Shown here one piece after another: positions 34,963-47,221 of a DNA stretch of 64,000 nt. Both the position numbers and the translations under genes were made by a program. Each line of letters opens with the position of its first letter. The stretch's first letter is position 1. The notes under the pieces were generated by a model that ran no database searches, had not been told where the DNA came from, and worked only from the letters and a program-made list of their open reading frames with translations. The stretch comes from Euclidia mi (lineage: Eukaryota; Arthropoda; Insecta; Lepidoptera; Erebidae), in the NCBI GenBank assembly GCA_944739405.2, contig OX123188.2:70575251-70639250 (forward strand). Direction: 5' to 3'.

Positions 34963-35385
34963 GAGGCTACCTCGAAGGTCAAAAAATCGTGCAGAGGTTA
35001 TCGCTAAGTGTTAGCTATAAAGTCGAATGTCGCACGGTTTTTGACATGGCATGCCATCACGAAACTGTCTGAAATCTTATTTCGTTCATAACTCAAGTAG
35101 GTAATAATCGTTTGAGAAAAAATTCGTTTGACCAGTCCCTAATAAACTAGCTCTTCTTTCGGTGAATAGCAATTTCAAGGCGAAAAGTTAAGTATTTTTT
35201 TAAATATCCGTAAAAATATTTAGAGAAAGCATGTTTTACAAATTAAAATTCTATCGAGCGAAAATCTTTCAATCGTGTATCTGTCTTAGCAGTCCCTAGA
35301 TATAGACCTGATAAATAATATATAAAATTTTCTCACTGCTTCAAAATCTGTAATCAAAAAGGGCATACATTTTCGAGGTAGCGCC
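34963..35385. mobile_element. MITE-like element with TTAA flanks (423 bp)
   Basis: TTAA lies immediately outside both ends (34959-34962 and 35386-35389). The ends are inverted repeats: GAGGCTACCTCGAA on the left and, read inward on the other strand, GGCGCTACCTCGAA on the right, 12 of 14 matching. Similarity does not obviously extend inward. A TTAA duplication is characteristic of piggyBac-type elements. No transposase frame is present. Confidence 0.52.
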
Positions 35386-35389
35386 TTAA

Positions 35390-35947
35390 CCTAATATATT
35401 TACATTATAGCCATCTAATCATATAAAAAAGTTGTACATAATTTACAAAGTCTTCTGTTAACTGAAAGCCACTCTTTCAAGAGCACTTTTTATATAGGTA
35501 TGGCCTGTAAAAATCCTGCACGAGATAGTCCATCCGTGATGAGTCAGCGTCGGTTCTCATGTTCGCCGCTAGCTAGCACCATACATACTAATTCGATGTA
35601 CCCGGGCCATTCAACTCTTTGTTTTTTTGCCGATGACACACTACAATAAGAAACGTGTAAGTAGGATGTATGAACGACCCACCGAAATTACGGATGTAGA
35701 CCAACATTAGGAGCTTTCATTTTTTGCGGTAGTATCTGACCATTGTTTCTTATTTACGTCGTTACGGTATATAGTATCATACATCTACTTAATTGGATGT
35801 CTTAGCTTGTAAGCCCTCCTGCGTTCATGTGCACAATATACCTTTTGGAAATGAGATTGGAAACACAGACTCGAAACATCGATTTGTAAAAGAGTTGTTG
35901 AAGTTTAATGAGATTGATATTACCACATTCAAGAAAAGCTTATATAT
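35390..35947. other. Unique DNA, nothing recognised
   Basis: About 560 bp, no frame or repeat that can be named. Confidence 0.45.
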
Positions 35948-36012
35948 AGCCGAATCAGGTTAGAATAGTAATCGGTTGAAACTAGGATAATACTAGGAGG
36001 ATGATGATATTA
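35948..36012 (+). mobile_element. SINE B2 3' fragment
   Basis: AATCAGGTTAGAATAGTAATCGG, then GTTGAAACTAGGATAATACT and AGGAGGATGATGATATT correspond to the final ~65 bp of SINE B2 (compare 8640-8697), including a GATGAT tail. A reverse-oriented B2-tail-like trace lies at 36036-36075 and another at 36719-36747. Confidence 0.6.
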
Positions 36013-36747
36013 TCACATTCGAAGTATTGAAAGAACTCATCACCGTCCTGGCGTTAGCGCGGTTGCGTCCCAGACTTTCGCACTGGAGCCCAGCCATTGT
36101 TGCCGGGGGTTTGAAATACATTCAATGTGATTAATTTAATAAAAATATGCAAGATACAGCAGTTACTGGGCATCAAGAAAGCGGCATGGGACTAATTGAA
36201 AGGCTGATAAAAAATTAGCTGGCGGACTGATTAAAAAGGTGGGCAGAAAGAAGTTACAAACGATGCTCTTCATTTTGTCGACTGCGGCCCGTTACTATAC
36301 TAGTATTATCACCAGCGTATAAAATATTTTAAATATTCCCTAAGCATTTTTTTATTTGCCATTTGCATGTTTATTAGTTTTAAATTGTAATATTGTATTA
36401 CTGCGTTATAAATAAAGGTGTATGCAGTCAAGCTTGCGGCAATAACGAAGTTTCTAATGAATATAAGCTGGTCGGCAACATTGATGCAGTCTGATGTACA
36501 TGTTCTTTTATGACTGGTTGTCACAAGAAACATGATATATGAAAACTAAACACGCTACTAGGCGGCTCTTCAGATCTTGCAAGTGAAAATTAACAGGACT
36601 TCGATCATTGCATTACTGCGAATTCCTTGCTCTGCGTTTACAAAGTTTGTCATTCAGGAGGAAATCTCCAATCGAACAATCTAAAATACAAACCAAACTA
36701 ACATTTTTAAGTTATCATCATCGGCCTAGCGTTATCACGGTTGCATC
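36013..36747. other. Mostly unique DNA
   Basis: Apart from the B2-tail-like traces mentioned in the previous entry, nothing is recognised. Small frames at 36309-36533 (minus) and 36608-36796 (plus) are unremarkable. Confidence 0.4.
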
Positions 36748-36758
36748 TAACTTGATAT

Positions 36759-36996
36759 CATCATCATCAGCCTTTAAAAGTCCACTGCTGGACTAGGCGT
36801 CTCCTTTGAAAGGAGGAATTGGCCTACTATACCACGCTGGCCAAACGGGTTGGCATAGGGTTTGTATCAAGTTTTCCTTCTCTTACAGTGCTGTTCTCTG
36901 CATAATATGCTCCCTCTGTCGGCTCTTACGACACCCGTGGGATGATATGGGGTGGTGACATTTCGTATTCTTCATCCGTCACCACACGGACAATTG
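36759..36996 (-). mobile_element. Family C retroposon with perfect 11-bp target duplication
   Basis: TAACTTGATAT flanks the element (36748-36758 and 36997-37007). On the minus strand it begins near CCGTGTGGTGACGGATGAAG, contains CCACGGGTGTCGTAAGAGCC and GGCCAGCGTGGTATAGTAGG, and ends CCAGCAGTGGACTTTTAAAGG with a (GATGAT)n tail. The 3' end resembles B1 and RTE LINE tails. No tRNA head or frame is visible, so it may be a SINE or the end of a LINE. Confidence 0.75.
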
Positions 36997-37007
36997 TAAC
37001 TTGATAT

Positions 37008-39694
37008 ACCTACTTAATAATATATTAATTAGGTATATCAAGTAAGACTAGTAGCTTTTCCATAGAGGTTTTACTTTATAACATAATGCTTTTATGTATC
37101 GAATGAACATTCGATCGCAGAGGTTAAATTAACAGCTTGTAATTTAAAAGAAAATTAAACATTTCACCTATGAATAACCTCTTCTTTAATAATGTTTATT
37201 TACTGTACCTAATTTAAATGTAGATCATCAATCGAGCTACAAATATTAGTTTCACATAGTGCAAGTTTTGCTAAAATACCACTCTACTTTCAAAATCTAT
37301 GATGGTGCGTTCTTCCAATGAGCCATCAATGCCTAACCAAATCACATTAAAACAACCACAACCCTTTAAACGTTCCCATAGCCAGCACAGCCAGCACAAC
37401 AACAAATAAACGCAATATCCATTCACAAAACCTATTATGTTAATTTAAAACACATCAGAGGACGATAAGATCGGGTTTCGTTCACACCACACCTCCCGAA
37501 ACAATAGTTAATATGATGATTTATATCGAGTCGAGATATGCATTCGACACGTCTCTACATCGCCTTAGCATAATCTGTGCTTCGATCGTGCCGTATCGAT
37601 TGGTACAGATGTTACTAGAGGCACCCTTGTTATGCTCCGAGTGTGAACTTAAGGAGATAGGTGGCGCTCTTCTACAGGTTATATGGCTTTTTAAAGTTAT
37701 GTTGTGGATGGATTTGTGGACTCTGGGTTGAATAGATTCAGGACATTGGTCACTGTTCTGTATGTTGTGTACATTAGATTTACTGTATTCGATAATTTTA
37801 AATTCAGTCTCATTTGATAAATATTTGTTATTTCTGAAAAATAAGGTTCTTTGATTTCGTAGATTTTTCAGAAGGCGTAGGAAGTTTATACATTTATTAA
37901 TTTGAAGAGTTAAAGGTTATTTAAAAATGTTTTATTAAGAATCGATATGTATGTTATTGAGTAGAGCCTTGACAAAGTCAAGAAGCAAAGTTAATCAATG
38001 AATAAAGTAAATCAATTCATTGAGTACTTCGAATATATGCATAACAATGTAAACATGTACGCTTGCACTTGGTTCGAACAGGAAAATCAATATTAATGCA
38101 ATAGAAGTGTCATTGAAACAGACTCAAAATATGCGTCATATCGTGACTGGTATTCCCGCGCTATTTTCTACACACAACACATTCTGTGAATATAACTATT
38201 CATCTTTTTGCCAACAACATTACAAAAGCATTGTTTACCCAAAAATATGCGTAAAACTTTTTCCAGGAAACTATTACAGCAACTTAAGCTAGAAGCTTTG
38301 CAAGCAGCCTTAAACGAAGCTGCAGTAAAATTAAACAGGTACTTAAAGTTTACTGTTACCCAGAAGAGTAACAGTTGGTCGTGTCTGGCGTCCGTCCATG
38401 CGGAATCCAGTGCCTACTTCGCAGAAATGACAATACACTGATAGAGCCGGTGAGATTGACGTTACCGCCCAGAATGGGGCAATTAATTCGGTAAGAGTTG
38501 GTTATTTGCCGTGGGCCAGCATGACACGGAGGTTTCGCTCGCCCTCTATACGAGTTATTATAAAATAATGAAAGGTGAGCCTCCCGCTGGGCTCTACAAT
38601 TGCCCTGCTTAGCCGCCTCACCACCGTCCGTTTAGCTATTTTAATTTTTTAGTTTGTACACTAACGGTGTACGGTCTGTAGTTTCGTAAGACGGTATCGG
38701 AAAGCAATCATCGGTTTCTGCGCTTCAGTCCGCCTACATGCCGGTGCCGACCGTTTGTTACGATATTAATTTAATTTGAAACCCCGTATGTAGACACACC
38801 TCGATGTTTGATTGCCCTCTTGTTCTGAGATTCATTATGTGATGTTACACCGCTCCTCCCATCATTGTTACATGCAAGTGATACGTTTTTGTTACTTAAA
38901 AATATCAACCAAAGCTTTGTTTGTGTATTACGTAGTTTAATTTGTTATTTGTGTCACGTAGAGGGCCCAGTTTGTTACACGACGAATATGCTAGACTAAA
39001 TTTTATGCAAATTCTATCCTGTTGCGTAAGCATGAGCGTGTTTTGTATATAAAATTCGTGCCATATGAGGTAACTCCGCAGTTTTACTAATGTAAATCTT
39101 GAACAACTTTGCCTTGCGAAGATTTATTGCAGAACGTATCCATGGGGTTGAAATACGTATGTGTAGTTTTCTAGCACGATAGCAATTTGTTATTTAGTCA
39201 CTATTATCAGATTCTATCCTTTGCGGGACAACCTAGTAACATGAGTCTGACATCGGTAGAAATCAATAAATTAAATTGTTCAATCGTAAATCGTAGAGTG
39301 CTTATTCAATTTATTTTAAATTTAATTGTATTGATCTATTACAGCTAGTTATAAAAAGTAGGAATGTATTGACTAGCACAAGGATCGATTACTATTTGGC
39401 TTTTACAAACGTGATGAGTATAGCCGCAATCTAGTTGATGATTGGCTGTAATTGCGTGATTGTTCAGACATGAAACAATAATATTGATGCCATATAGTAA
39501 ATGGGTAGGTACATGACTAATACGTGATTAGTTTTCGTTGCTACGAGCAATTTAAAACATCTTGATCTAGAAAATTAAATCAAATTAGTGAACAGTAATT
39601 TCATTTAATATATTTTAGAGCAACTTGTCACAATTCATTGTTATAATACATAGATAATTGGCTATTAAGTAAGGCAGCTAATCAGGTTAGGTGC
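37008..39694. other. 2.7 kb of mainly unique DNA
   Basis: An inverted repeat ACTTGATATACCT (36999-37011) / AGGTATATCAAGT (37031-37043) straddles the left border. GC-richer segments at 38380-38640 and 38670-38770 could be regulatory or exonic, but no frame resembles a known protein. Confidence 0.4.
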
Positions 39695-39850
39695 GATGCG
39701 AGGGGGCTGGGGTACACGCACCGAGCGAAGGCACCACGCGTGAAGATGGCGGGTGGATAACCAACCGCCGCCGCCCGCCATATGACGCTGGGCCGCCGCC
39801 GCACCGCCGCCATTCGGCGTCGCACCTCACCGCGCTTGCGTGTCGCACTT
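39695..39850. promoter_or_regulatory. CpG-rich block with Pho/YY1-like sites
   Basis: A ~150-bp CpG-dense block in AT-rich surroundings with GCC triplet runs. AAGATGGCGG at 39742-39751 matches the YY1/Pleiohomeotic core (ATGGC), and GCCAT recurs at 39777-39781 and about 39808-39812. This suggests a promoter or Polycomb-type element. The 60-codon frame through it (39691-39873) is Arg/Ala/His/Pro-rich and probably not coding. Confidence 0.35.
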
Positions 39851-41034
39851 GCGAATTAACTTTCTGTTCTTAATATTTTATTTGGTTTGGCTTTATATAC
39901 ATAATTGTATAACCTTTGGCTTTGGTTATCGAGTAAAAAAATTTTTTCGCTCGCAGATCATCATCATCATTCCGGTTTCGATCCCAGGCCCTCGCCTTCG
40001 AGCTCTGAAGATAGAAAGAATCTCGAGAAACGAGATTTAAATGCGTATCAGTTTTGTTTGCTGCCGTTTATCAATCAAATGAACATTTCAGACTGAATGT
40101 ATTGGCGTAATAATATATGTGTTTAGCAATAGTACATACTACATTCCGTCGAATAAACCTTACATCACTAAGCTTACTGAAATGAAATACGAGCGTAAGT
40201 GACCATATAAGCAACTACACAGTCAAGAAATAGAAACTATGGAACCAACGATGATCATGGTATCATAATTGAAAAAGCAAATAACTATTTCCACCATACA
40301 CATCAATCGTCAGAATCTTGCTGTGTAACATAAACTTGCTTCACCGTGGAAGTGAAACATATTGCACGCAGTTATAGGCCATATAAATAACATCATCGAA
40401 AGAAAATTTTACAACGGAATTTATGCCTGGAATAATTCAACATGTTCTGTAAATAGCTAGTCAACCCGCACTCGGTTTAGCGTTGTGGAGTATGACCTAA
40501 TTCGGTCAGATTTTAACCAAGGCTGATGATGATTCTGTAGGGACGAACTGGCAACCTTGTCAAGCATTAAGCCTATTTTCTATAAATTTAGCCACACTGC
40601 TACAGATTTAGCCTCTCATACAAATAACCATAACTAAGATGATAGACAGCAGGTACTTCCGAAGAAACAAATCCACAAATCAAAGAGAACACGCGGTGAA
40701 CATGAACTTTAATCAATGAAGTTATGTCGGCGTCTTTACGGTTTAACTAACCGAACATTGTTGGAGGTACGGAGGAATGGATGCGGCACGGACGCTCTGA
40801 CTACGAGATATTGCTAGATGCTGTTTTAATGAGCTTAAATAACGCGTGATTGACGTTTGGCCAAGGATCGTTTTTGTTTCTGGGGTTCTTGAAAGTATAG
40901 ATGGTTCCATGAAACCATGAGTAGGCATAATTTATTTATTTATTTCGGAAAACAAACAATTACAATGTATTACAATGAAGTGTTGTAGTAGCTACATGTG
41001 GGTTATTGTACAATCCACGACGTTTTCAAAGATT
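39851..41034. other. Mostly unique DNA, faint SINE traces
   Basis: GGTTTCGATCCCAGG at 39975-39989 resembles a Pol III B box without a recognisable body. At 40460-40535 a decayed B1 3' end (CAACCCGCACTCGGTTTAGCG...GGCTGATGATGATT) can be seen. No gene. Confidence 0.4.
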
Positions 41035-41176
41035 AAACAAAATATCCCGACAAGCGGCAATGGGCTCGCCACCTATTACGTGGGGTCAAAACACCGGCGA
41101 ATAGTGGGCGTTTAATATGCCTCTGCCTACCCCTTCGGGGAAACATGCGTGAGTCTATATATGTATGTATGTATGT
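41035..41176 (+). mobile_element. SINE F, 5'-truncated
   Basis: Starts inside the element at AACAAAATATCCCGACAAGCG, contains GGCTCGCCACCTATTACGTGG and CCCCTTCGGGGAAACATGCG, and ends in a (GTAT)n tail (41160-41176). The head seen at 46691 and 23870 is missing. Confidence 0.78.
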
Positions 41177-41397
41177 ACTTAAACGTACAGTGAAGTTAAA
41201 ATTGTACAAGCTCCTTATCCTTAGTGCATCTAACACTTACTTACTATGATATAATTTGTAATAACTAATTTAACTGTATATTAACGTGATACTTCTAACC
41301 TCTACAAATAACTTTTCATACAAGTCTTTCCCATATTTAAGCTTACACAAAGCAAAACATCAACTTCAATGAAATTTTTATTGTATATCAAGACTAG

Positions 41398-41945
41398 TTG
41401 TCGAAGGGGCGCTCGTTCACCTGCATTAGTACGACTAGTGGTTGTGGCAAAAAGTTATGTACGATACGGATATGTACGAGATGCTCTTTTTATCACAGTT
41501 ACAAGGTAACAAATACTATTAATAATGTCAGGGCAGTCAAATTGATTGTGTACCAGCCCGTAAAGCGTCATTCCCTTCAAAAATATTCGCCTCGACTTCA
41601 ATGTCAGTAGATTGAATTTTCTCAAAGACTCCTCGTAGCGGAGATGCTTCAAACGACATCTATACTGCATGGACTTTATATACTTGCGCTGCACTCTTTC
41701 GATTGTATTATTATATTTATCATAAAAGGGATCCCAAACTACACTAGCATATTCCATCTGCGAGCGAACCAAGGCTTTAAACAAATGTATATAAGTAGCC
41801 GGTCGTTTAAAATCCGTCGTGGCTCTCATGATAAAGTTAAACATTTTAAAGGCCTAACTATTTTATCATCTGTCTCTTTTTTATCATCTGGCCTACCTAT
41901 TTTATCCGTCTGTTGTGTTGTCAAATGTTCATTAAGATGATTTGC
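41398..41945 (-). pseudogene. Fragment of a jockey/CR1-type LINE reverse transcriptase (C-terminal part)
   Basis: The minus-strand frame at 41455-41844 (129 codons) carries the typical region after the polymerase motifs of jockey-superfamily LINEs: ALVRSQMEYASVVWDP, then a basic IERVQRKYIK segment, LRYEESLRKFNLLTLKSRR and YGLVHNQFDCPDI. It probably belongs to the thumb and C-terminal domain of ORF2. A stop at 41455-41457 interrupts it, after which the same frame continues with a basic, Thr/Arg-rich stretch to about 41398, so the copy is broken. Upstream of 41844 the frame can be followed only weakly to ~41945. The catalytic palm and endonuclease are absent, which fits a 5'-truncated insertion. 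It differs in sequence from the large LINE at 50.3 kb, so it represents a second family. Confidence 0.75.
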
Positions 41946-43393
41946 TTGAGAATACAACGTGCCATATTTTTGTAATTATGATTTTACAAATATTTGCGGG
42001 CAGCGATTTCCAATAAATCAGTATTGTTCATTTAATTTTGTTTCTGGTATTTGGGTATTTGATTCACTTTTATGTACCTTCACTTACCCACCTATTTGGT
42101 GTAATATAGTAAAATGCAACATTCGATTCTGGCTAATCTTTTGGAACAAACTAATAGATAGATAGATAGAAAACTCTTAATTGTACACCAGAAAAACAAA
42201 AGGATACAAGAATACAGTGATCAAATTTTAATCAACTTAAAACTTGTGGAACCTACAAGGGCGGTCTTATCGCAAAATGCGATTTCTTCCAGACAACCAA
42301 AAATGGTATACATGATTGAGTGACAGAGAGAATGGGTAGTTTATGGTGTACTTTATGGAATAGTGTACTCTTACGAGCTCAACAAAACGAGTAATAATAC
42401 CATTTACTTACATACTAATATTATAACATACATAAATATATACTTTATAAAATATATAAATAGCAAAATAATGTACACTTCTACTATAATTACCGAAATC
42501 ATCGGGTGAAACCTTTAAAATAAAATTATGGCTACAAGTTAGCTACTTAAGTGTTTCAGCCTTTCTTAGTGCAGTTACTCGAAAATGTATATATTCTCTT
42601 ATCTACCTTATAAAAGAGACTACGAACTTAGCTAATTTAGAAACTTTTTTCAAGTTTGTCCCTGACTACCTAATTTAAAACTTCTTGGTCTGTGTGGAAT
42701 AAGAAGTATTTTCGGGTAAGGTTTCCTGAGACACTAGGGATTTTGAGGTACGGCCTACAAGGACTTTTAGCTTAAATAAACTTGGACTGAAGCCAACTTA
42801 AGTAAGCAATTTAATTAATGTATTGAAAATAGTATGATGGCAGTCTCAATCGTGTATCGTGGTGCAAGTTTTCCGTTAAACTTATTGCCGATCGTGACAT
42901 CCTGTATTTGATACCCGGATCTGTTATTGACTGACGTACTCGTAAAAGCGAACAGCTTGAAATGTCTTCATCAAGCAATACCAGGAAATACTAATTATTA
43001 ATAATGAGGAACGCTAATTAATATTTAGTATAAACATATATTTTCATCGTAAGAAAATTTACTTGATTGATGGCGAAATACTTGACCACATATTGTTACT
43101 AATAGTAATTACTGTCGTATTATATAGATATAGAGGAAGAGTAAATGTTTATCAATTTGAAACAATCAAGTTATTATCTAAAGGCAACGTTTCCTGATAT
43201 AGTGATGTCACCCGAGACTGAGCAGAAAGGTCTAAATTTCTTTGCCTGACCGAATTCAAGCAAGGGTCATCAAAACAGTTAAACATGAAGAAAGCTCCAA
43301 ATTCTTTCTGGTGTAACATTGAACAAGTACCAACCATGAAAACTAATATACATCTTATTCTTTCTGAGAATCGTTCGAATCATAGCGCTATTT
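41946..43393. other. Unique AT-rich DNA
   Basis: Contains a short TAGA run (42155-42170). No gene or repeat recognised. Confidence 0.45.
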
Positions 43394-43600
43394 AAAACGT
43401 CATTTCGTAGCGGTTCGTCGCACGCGCAGCTAGTTACGGGCCCGATATTCGCTGAGTCAGCGTCTCCTCTTTAACTTTTCCCACTGATTGTTCCATTCGG
43501 CATTGTCTGTCAATATGGTGCCCCCTCCACCCCCTGCGCCGCTCTCGCCAACAGTTAATTACTTTTCATTAGACAATAACTGCGCGGTGTTTAGACTCTA
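43394..43600. promoter_or_regulatory. GC-richer block with a Maf-type palindrome
   Basis: CGCTGAGTCAGCG (43450-43462) is an exact odd palindrome with the TGAGTCA core of AP-1 and flanking GC as in Maf recognition elements (CncC/Maf-S in insects). Two homeodomain-like sites (TTAATTAC, CATTAGA) lie at 43555-43580. The block also contains a G/C-rich patch with CCCCCTCCACCCCCTGCGCC. It looks like a candidate enhancer or promoter; nothing proves it. Confidence 0.3.
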
Positions 43601-46600
43601 GTGGTTTGTATGCTGGGGAAATACCTAGCAGGTTAAAAAAATAAACAGTATTTCTTTTATGATTGTTTGGTAGTTAGCCATAATTTTGTGTTTTAGCTAG
43701 AAGGTCGTAGGTTCCGTTCTTGTATCAATCTTATTATTTTGGTTATTTGTTAAGCCACAAGTGTAGTGCAACTTGCAGTTTCGTGCTCTACCTATCAAAA
43801 ATGACAACGGCCTCTCCCTGGGAAACGTGGGAATATTTGTGACATGGCTATCAAAATCTGTATGACCTAAGTGGCACTTACTCGATGTGATTGAAGTGTC
43901 GTGGATTGATGCTTATGCATCCTTACTCTAGTGCACGTGCAATAAACACGATTTTTAGGGGTTGTGTAGGTGTAGTTTTTAGTTACCTACTATTTCACAC
44001 AAAAGTTACTGAACGGATTGAGATGAAACATTACAGTAGTATACCTACATACATTACATATCAAAATATTCTGAAGGCTAACAGCTTTTATTGCAATAAG
44101 CAACTCACATGGAGGAGCCGTATTCAGTAACAAGTACGATACGACATGCAAAAGTACCGACAATTGTGCACTAGATGAACCGATAGTAAAAGAGTCATTT
44201 AACATGCATTTGTATTCAGTTTTAGCTACTTAGATTTAACAGATAATACTTACTTCTGAACATATTATAATATCTCGCATCTTTATACAGGTGTTGATTT
44301 GCATTTGCAAAATATTTTAAGGGGTGCATATACTACTATAACTGAATACAAATACCTACATGAAAAATAAGTCACTAATAGTAGAAAAAAAATTTTCGTC
44401 ATGATACACTTTGAAAATTAACTCAGTGTATTGACTGCCACCGCCGCTCAGCTGATCGCCATTGCAGGTGCCTAACATACACAAGCACACGTACCTACAG
44501 TGACTGCGCGATACAGTCTTATTTTGCACGATTTAACAGTGTATTCTGATTTACTATCTAAGACATTTAATGAAAATAGGGTTTTATATCATCGCACACT
44601 GTTTTAAATAATTTTAGGTTAATAAGTGTACTGTCTATGTTGCATTATTAAAATATTTTGCCAATGCATATCAACATTCTGTATAGTAGTGTTGCGTCGC
44701 ACTATAGCCAAAAATAATAGCAGTAGAAACAAGCGAACTCAGAAATATTTGTATGGACTCAAGCATACTATTACCTATGAGAATAGAAGCTTCATCATTA
44801 ATTTCTCGTACCTAACCGTTGTTTTACAATGACCACATAGGGATCTGATCGAATAAGTTACCCAAATCTTGGAAGGCATTGAGTGAATCATTATTTAAAA
44901 GAAAATTAAGTTCCTTTTAGTTAATAAAGCTTATTACAGTATTTCAGATTTTTTTACAGAAAAAGAGAATGCATTTGTTTGAATATTTATAAATATTTAT
45001 AGTTGTGTAATTTTAATTTGTTTTTTTGGTATTGTACCTTTCGCATGCCTAATGGTTAAATATGGCTGAACCTTTTAAGATCATGTACTGTACCCATATT
45101 TGCGAAATAAACTATCTTATCTTATCGCAGCATTGGGCTATATTTTGTTGACTATTTAGGAAATGAATATTATCATCTTTTAACTAGAGAATGGCCAGAA
45201 CTTCAAATAAGTGATATTCCATGATCTGTGGCGTAAACTTTACACATTTGGTGGCATGTAAAATTTTCTGCTTGGAATGAAATGGAACAATATTAATTTA
45301 GTCGACATTTATCGCCTTAATACACACATTTTCAAACACTTTCGGGATCGGTGCAGACACAAAACTATGATGCAACAGCTACACAAAAGCTCACCTCTTT
45401 CCACACCTCTCCTAATCTGTGCGCCAAATGATAATAAGTAATCAACGGCGTCAGGCCTGTACGACATCTCCCGCTGGCTGACCACTATTGAGCAGTTCAT
45501 CACCTCGACTCGTGTCAGAGGTTGAAGGTAACGGGTGAAAGGGAAACTTCATTGTTGTTAAGTCGCCACTGACTGGGGCGCCACTGTACAATTAGCCCAC
45601 AGAAGTCTAAGCAAGATTAGAAGTATTAAAAGAAGTTTGATATAAATTTGACTAATGTTATCCAAAATCTCGAGTGGGTGAATATAATCATAGAAGTCAC
45701 TCTTTTCTGGCCAGCAGTGATGACACCATGGTTGTTTTTCGGCCGCTATTCTTATAGTTAGTGGTATCTTTAATAAGGAATCTCAAGTGTATGAGCGAGG
45801 ATTATTTCTCTACTCTATATCTGGTCAGTTGTTGTAGTAGTCAGTAATGTGCAAATGTATATGCTGTATCAGAGGTCGTGGGTTTGATTCCACCCAGGAA
45901 AAATTGTATTACAAACACAAATCTTTGCCTGGCTTTGGTGAAAGGTAAGTTTAACATGTGTGTATGTTGTATGAATTATTGTATGGTTACATGGACATAC
46001 TGCCTTAATGAGTTAGGTATATGTATTACTTTTCCTCGCTTCCTTATTATATTGGGTCTTGCAAATCTTCTTCTCATTTTACTGGAGTCAGTTTTCTAAG
46101 GTGATTAGATGTCGTTGCATATAAAAATTTATCCAAACTTTGAAACAATTACCACAAAATGATCTCTTAACTATCCGTCAAGGTCTACTGTTATGTCTCT
46201 CATAACTCAAGCTCAAGAATAGCTCAAAAGCAAAACCTGCTCAAGGGATTGCTATTTTCACTGTATATTTTAAATAAACTTTGATTAGCTTTGCATGTTC
46301 TTTTAGCATTTAAAACTACACCTTAATTAAATTACAATTTAAATGAACTTCGTATTCTAATCAATATGTATATACATAGAGACATTTGTACAAACAAACC
46401 TTATTTGTATGTTATATAAAAAACTTAAGAGGGGTGTGAGTGATATCCGTTGTGTTCATTACAAAATGATCCAGATACGATCCAGACTATATTACCTCTA
46501 GTCTAATCTATACTACTAACTATTTATTTGTACGTTTTATACTTTAACAATACTAGGAAGAGATGAGCAATGAGAAAATACTATTCAAACCCGTGACCAC

Positions 46601-46690
46601 GATTAATGTATCCTCCCTTTACCGAGTAAAGTATTACCATATGTATGTAAGTCAAACAGTCACCATCAATACTTAAAACACAATAAGTTC
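43601..46690. other. 3 kb of mostly unique DNA with repeat traces
   Basis: At 43995-44060 CAAAAGTTACTGAACGGATTG and the following bases resemble a second, decayed Helitron-type family (see 62385). At 45870-45895 GAGGTCGTGGGTTTGATTCC resembles a Pol III B box followed by CACCCAGG, a tRNA-headed SINE trace. GC-richer DNA at 44440-44510 and 45400-45500 is unidentified. No coding region supported. Confidence 0.4.
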
Positions 46691-46918
46691 ATAGAGTGCA
46701 TAGGGTTGCCACCAAGAACTTAGGGTCTTAAGCCAACCTCACCTGCAAGTGGTGCACCTGCCGATCAACGGACGAGGCTCTGGCAAACAAAATATCCCGA
46801 TAAGCGGCAATAGGCTCGCCACCTATTACGTGGGAGCAAAACACTGGCGAAAAGTGGGCGTTTAATATGCCTCTGCCTACCCCTTCGGGGAAACATGCGT
46901 GAGTCTATGTATGTATGT
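46691..46918 (+). mobile_element. SINE F, full length
   Basis: It matches the copy at 23644-23870 over its whole length: GGTTGCCACCAAGAACTTAGG, CCTCACCTGCAAGTGGTGC, GACGAGGCTCTGGCAAAC, GGCTCGCCACCTATTACGTGG, CCCCTTCGGGGAAACATGCG and a GTATGTATGTA tail. Flanking ACAATAAGTTC (46680-46690) and ACAATAACTTC (46919-46929) match at 10 of 11 positions and are the likely target duplication. Confidence 0.83.
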
Positions 46919-46929
46919 ACAATAACTTC

Positions 46930-47221
46930 CAAACCTTACTCTGCAACACGGGCAATATTTGAACTGAAACAGATCAAACGCGATACAATTACGCCGAACT
47001 CCGCCAATACATAATGAGGCACAAACAAAATTAAATTTCTGTTGATGAGCTGCGTTATGAGGTAATTATGTTAACACTCCATTTGCGCATATCGCTATAG
47101 GCGTATGTTTAATTGCTTTATCCTATTTTGATCTGTAGACCGACGTTCGTAATACGTGTGCTACGAGTCTTTGGGTTAAGTGATAGTGTGAATAAAAGTG
47201 TCGATTCGATTGATAATCATC
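46930..47221. other. Unique DNA
   Basis: Nothing recognised in this ~290-bp interval. Confidence 0.45.
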
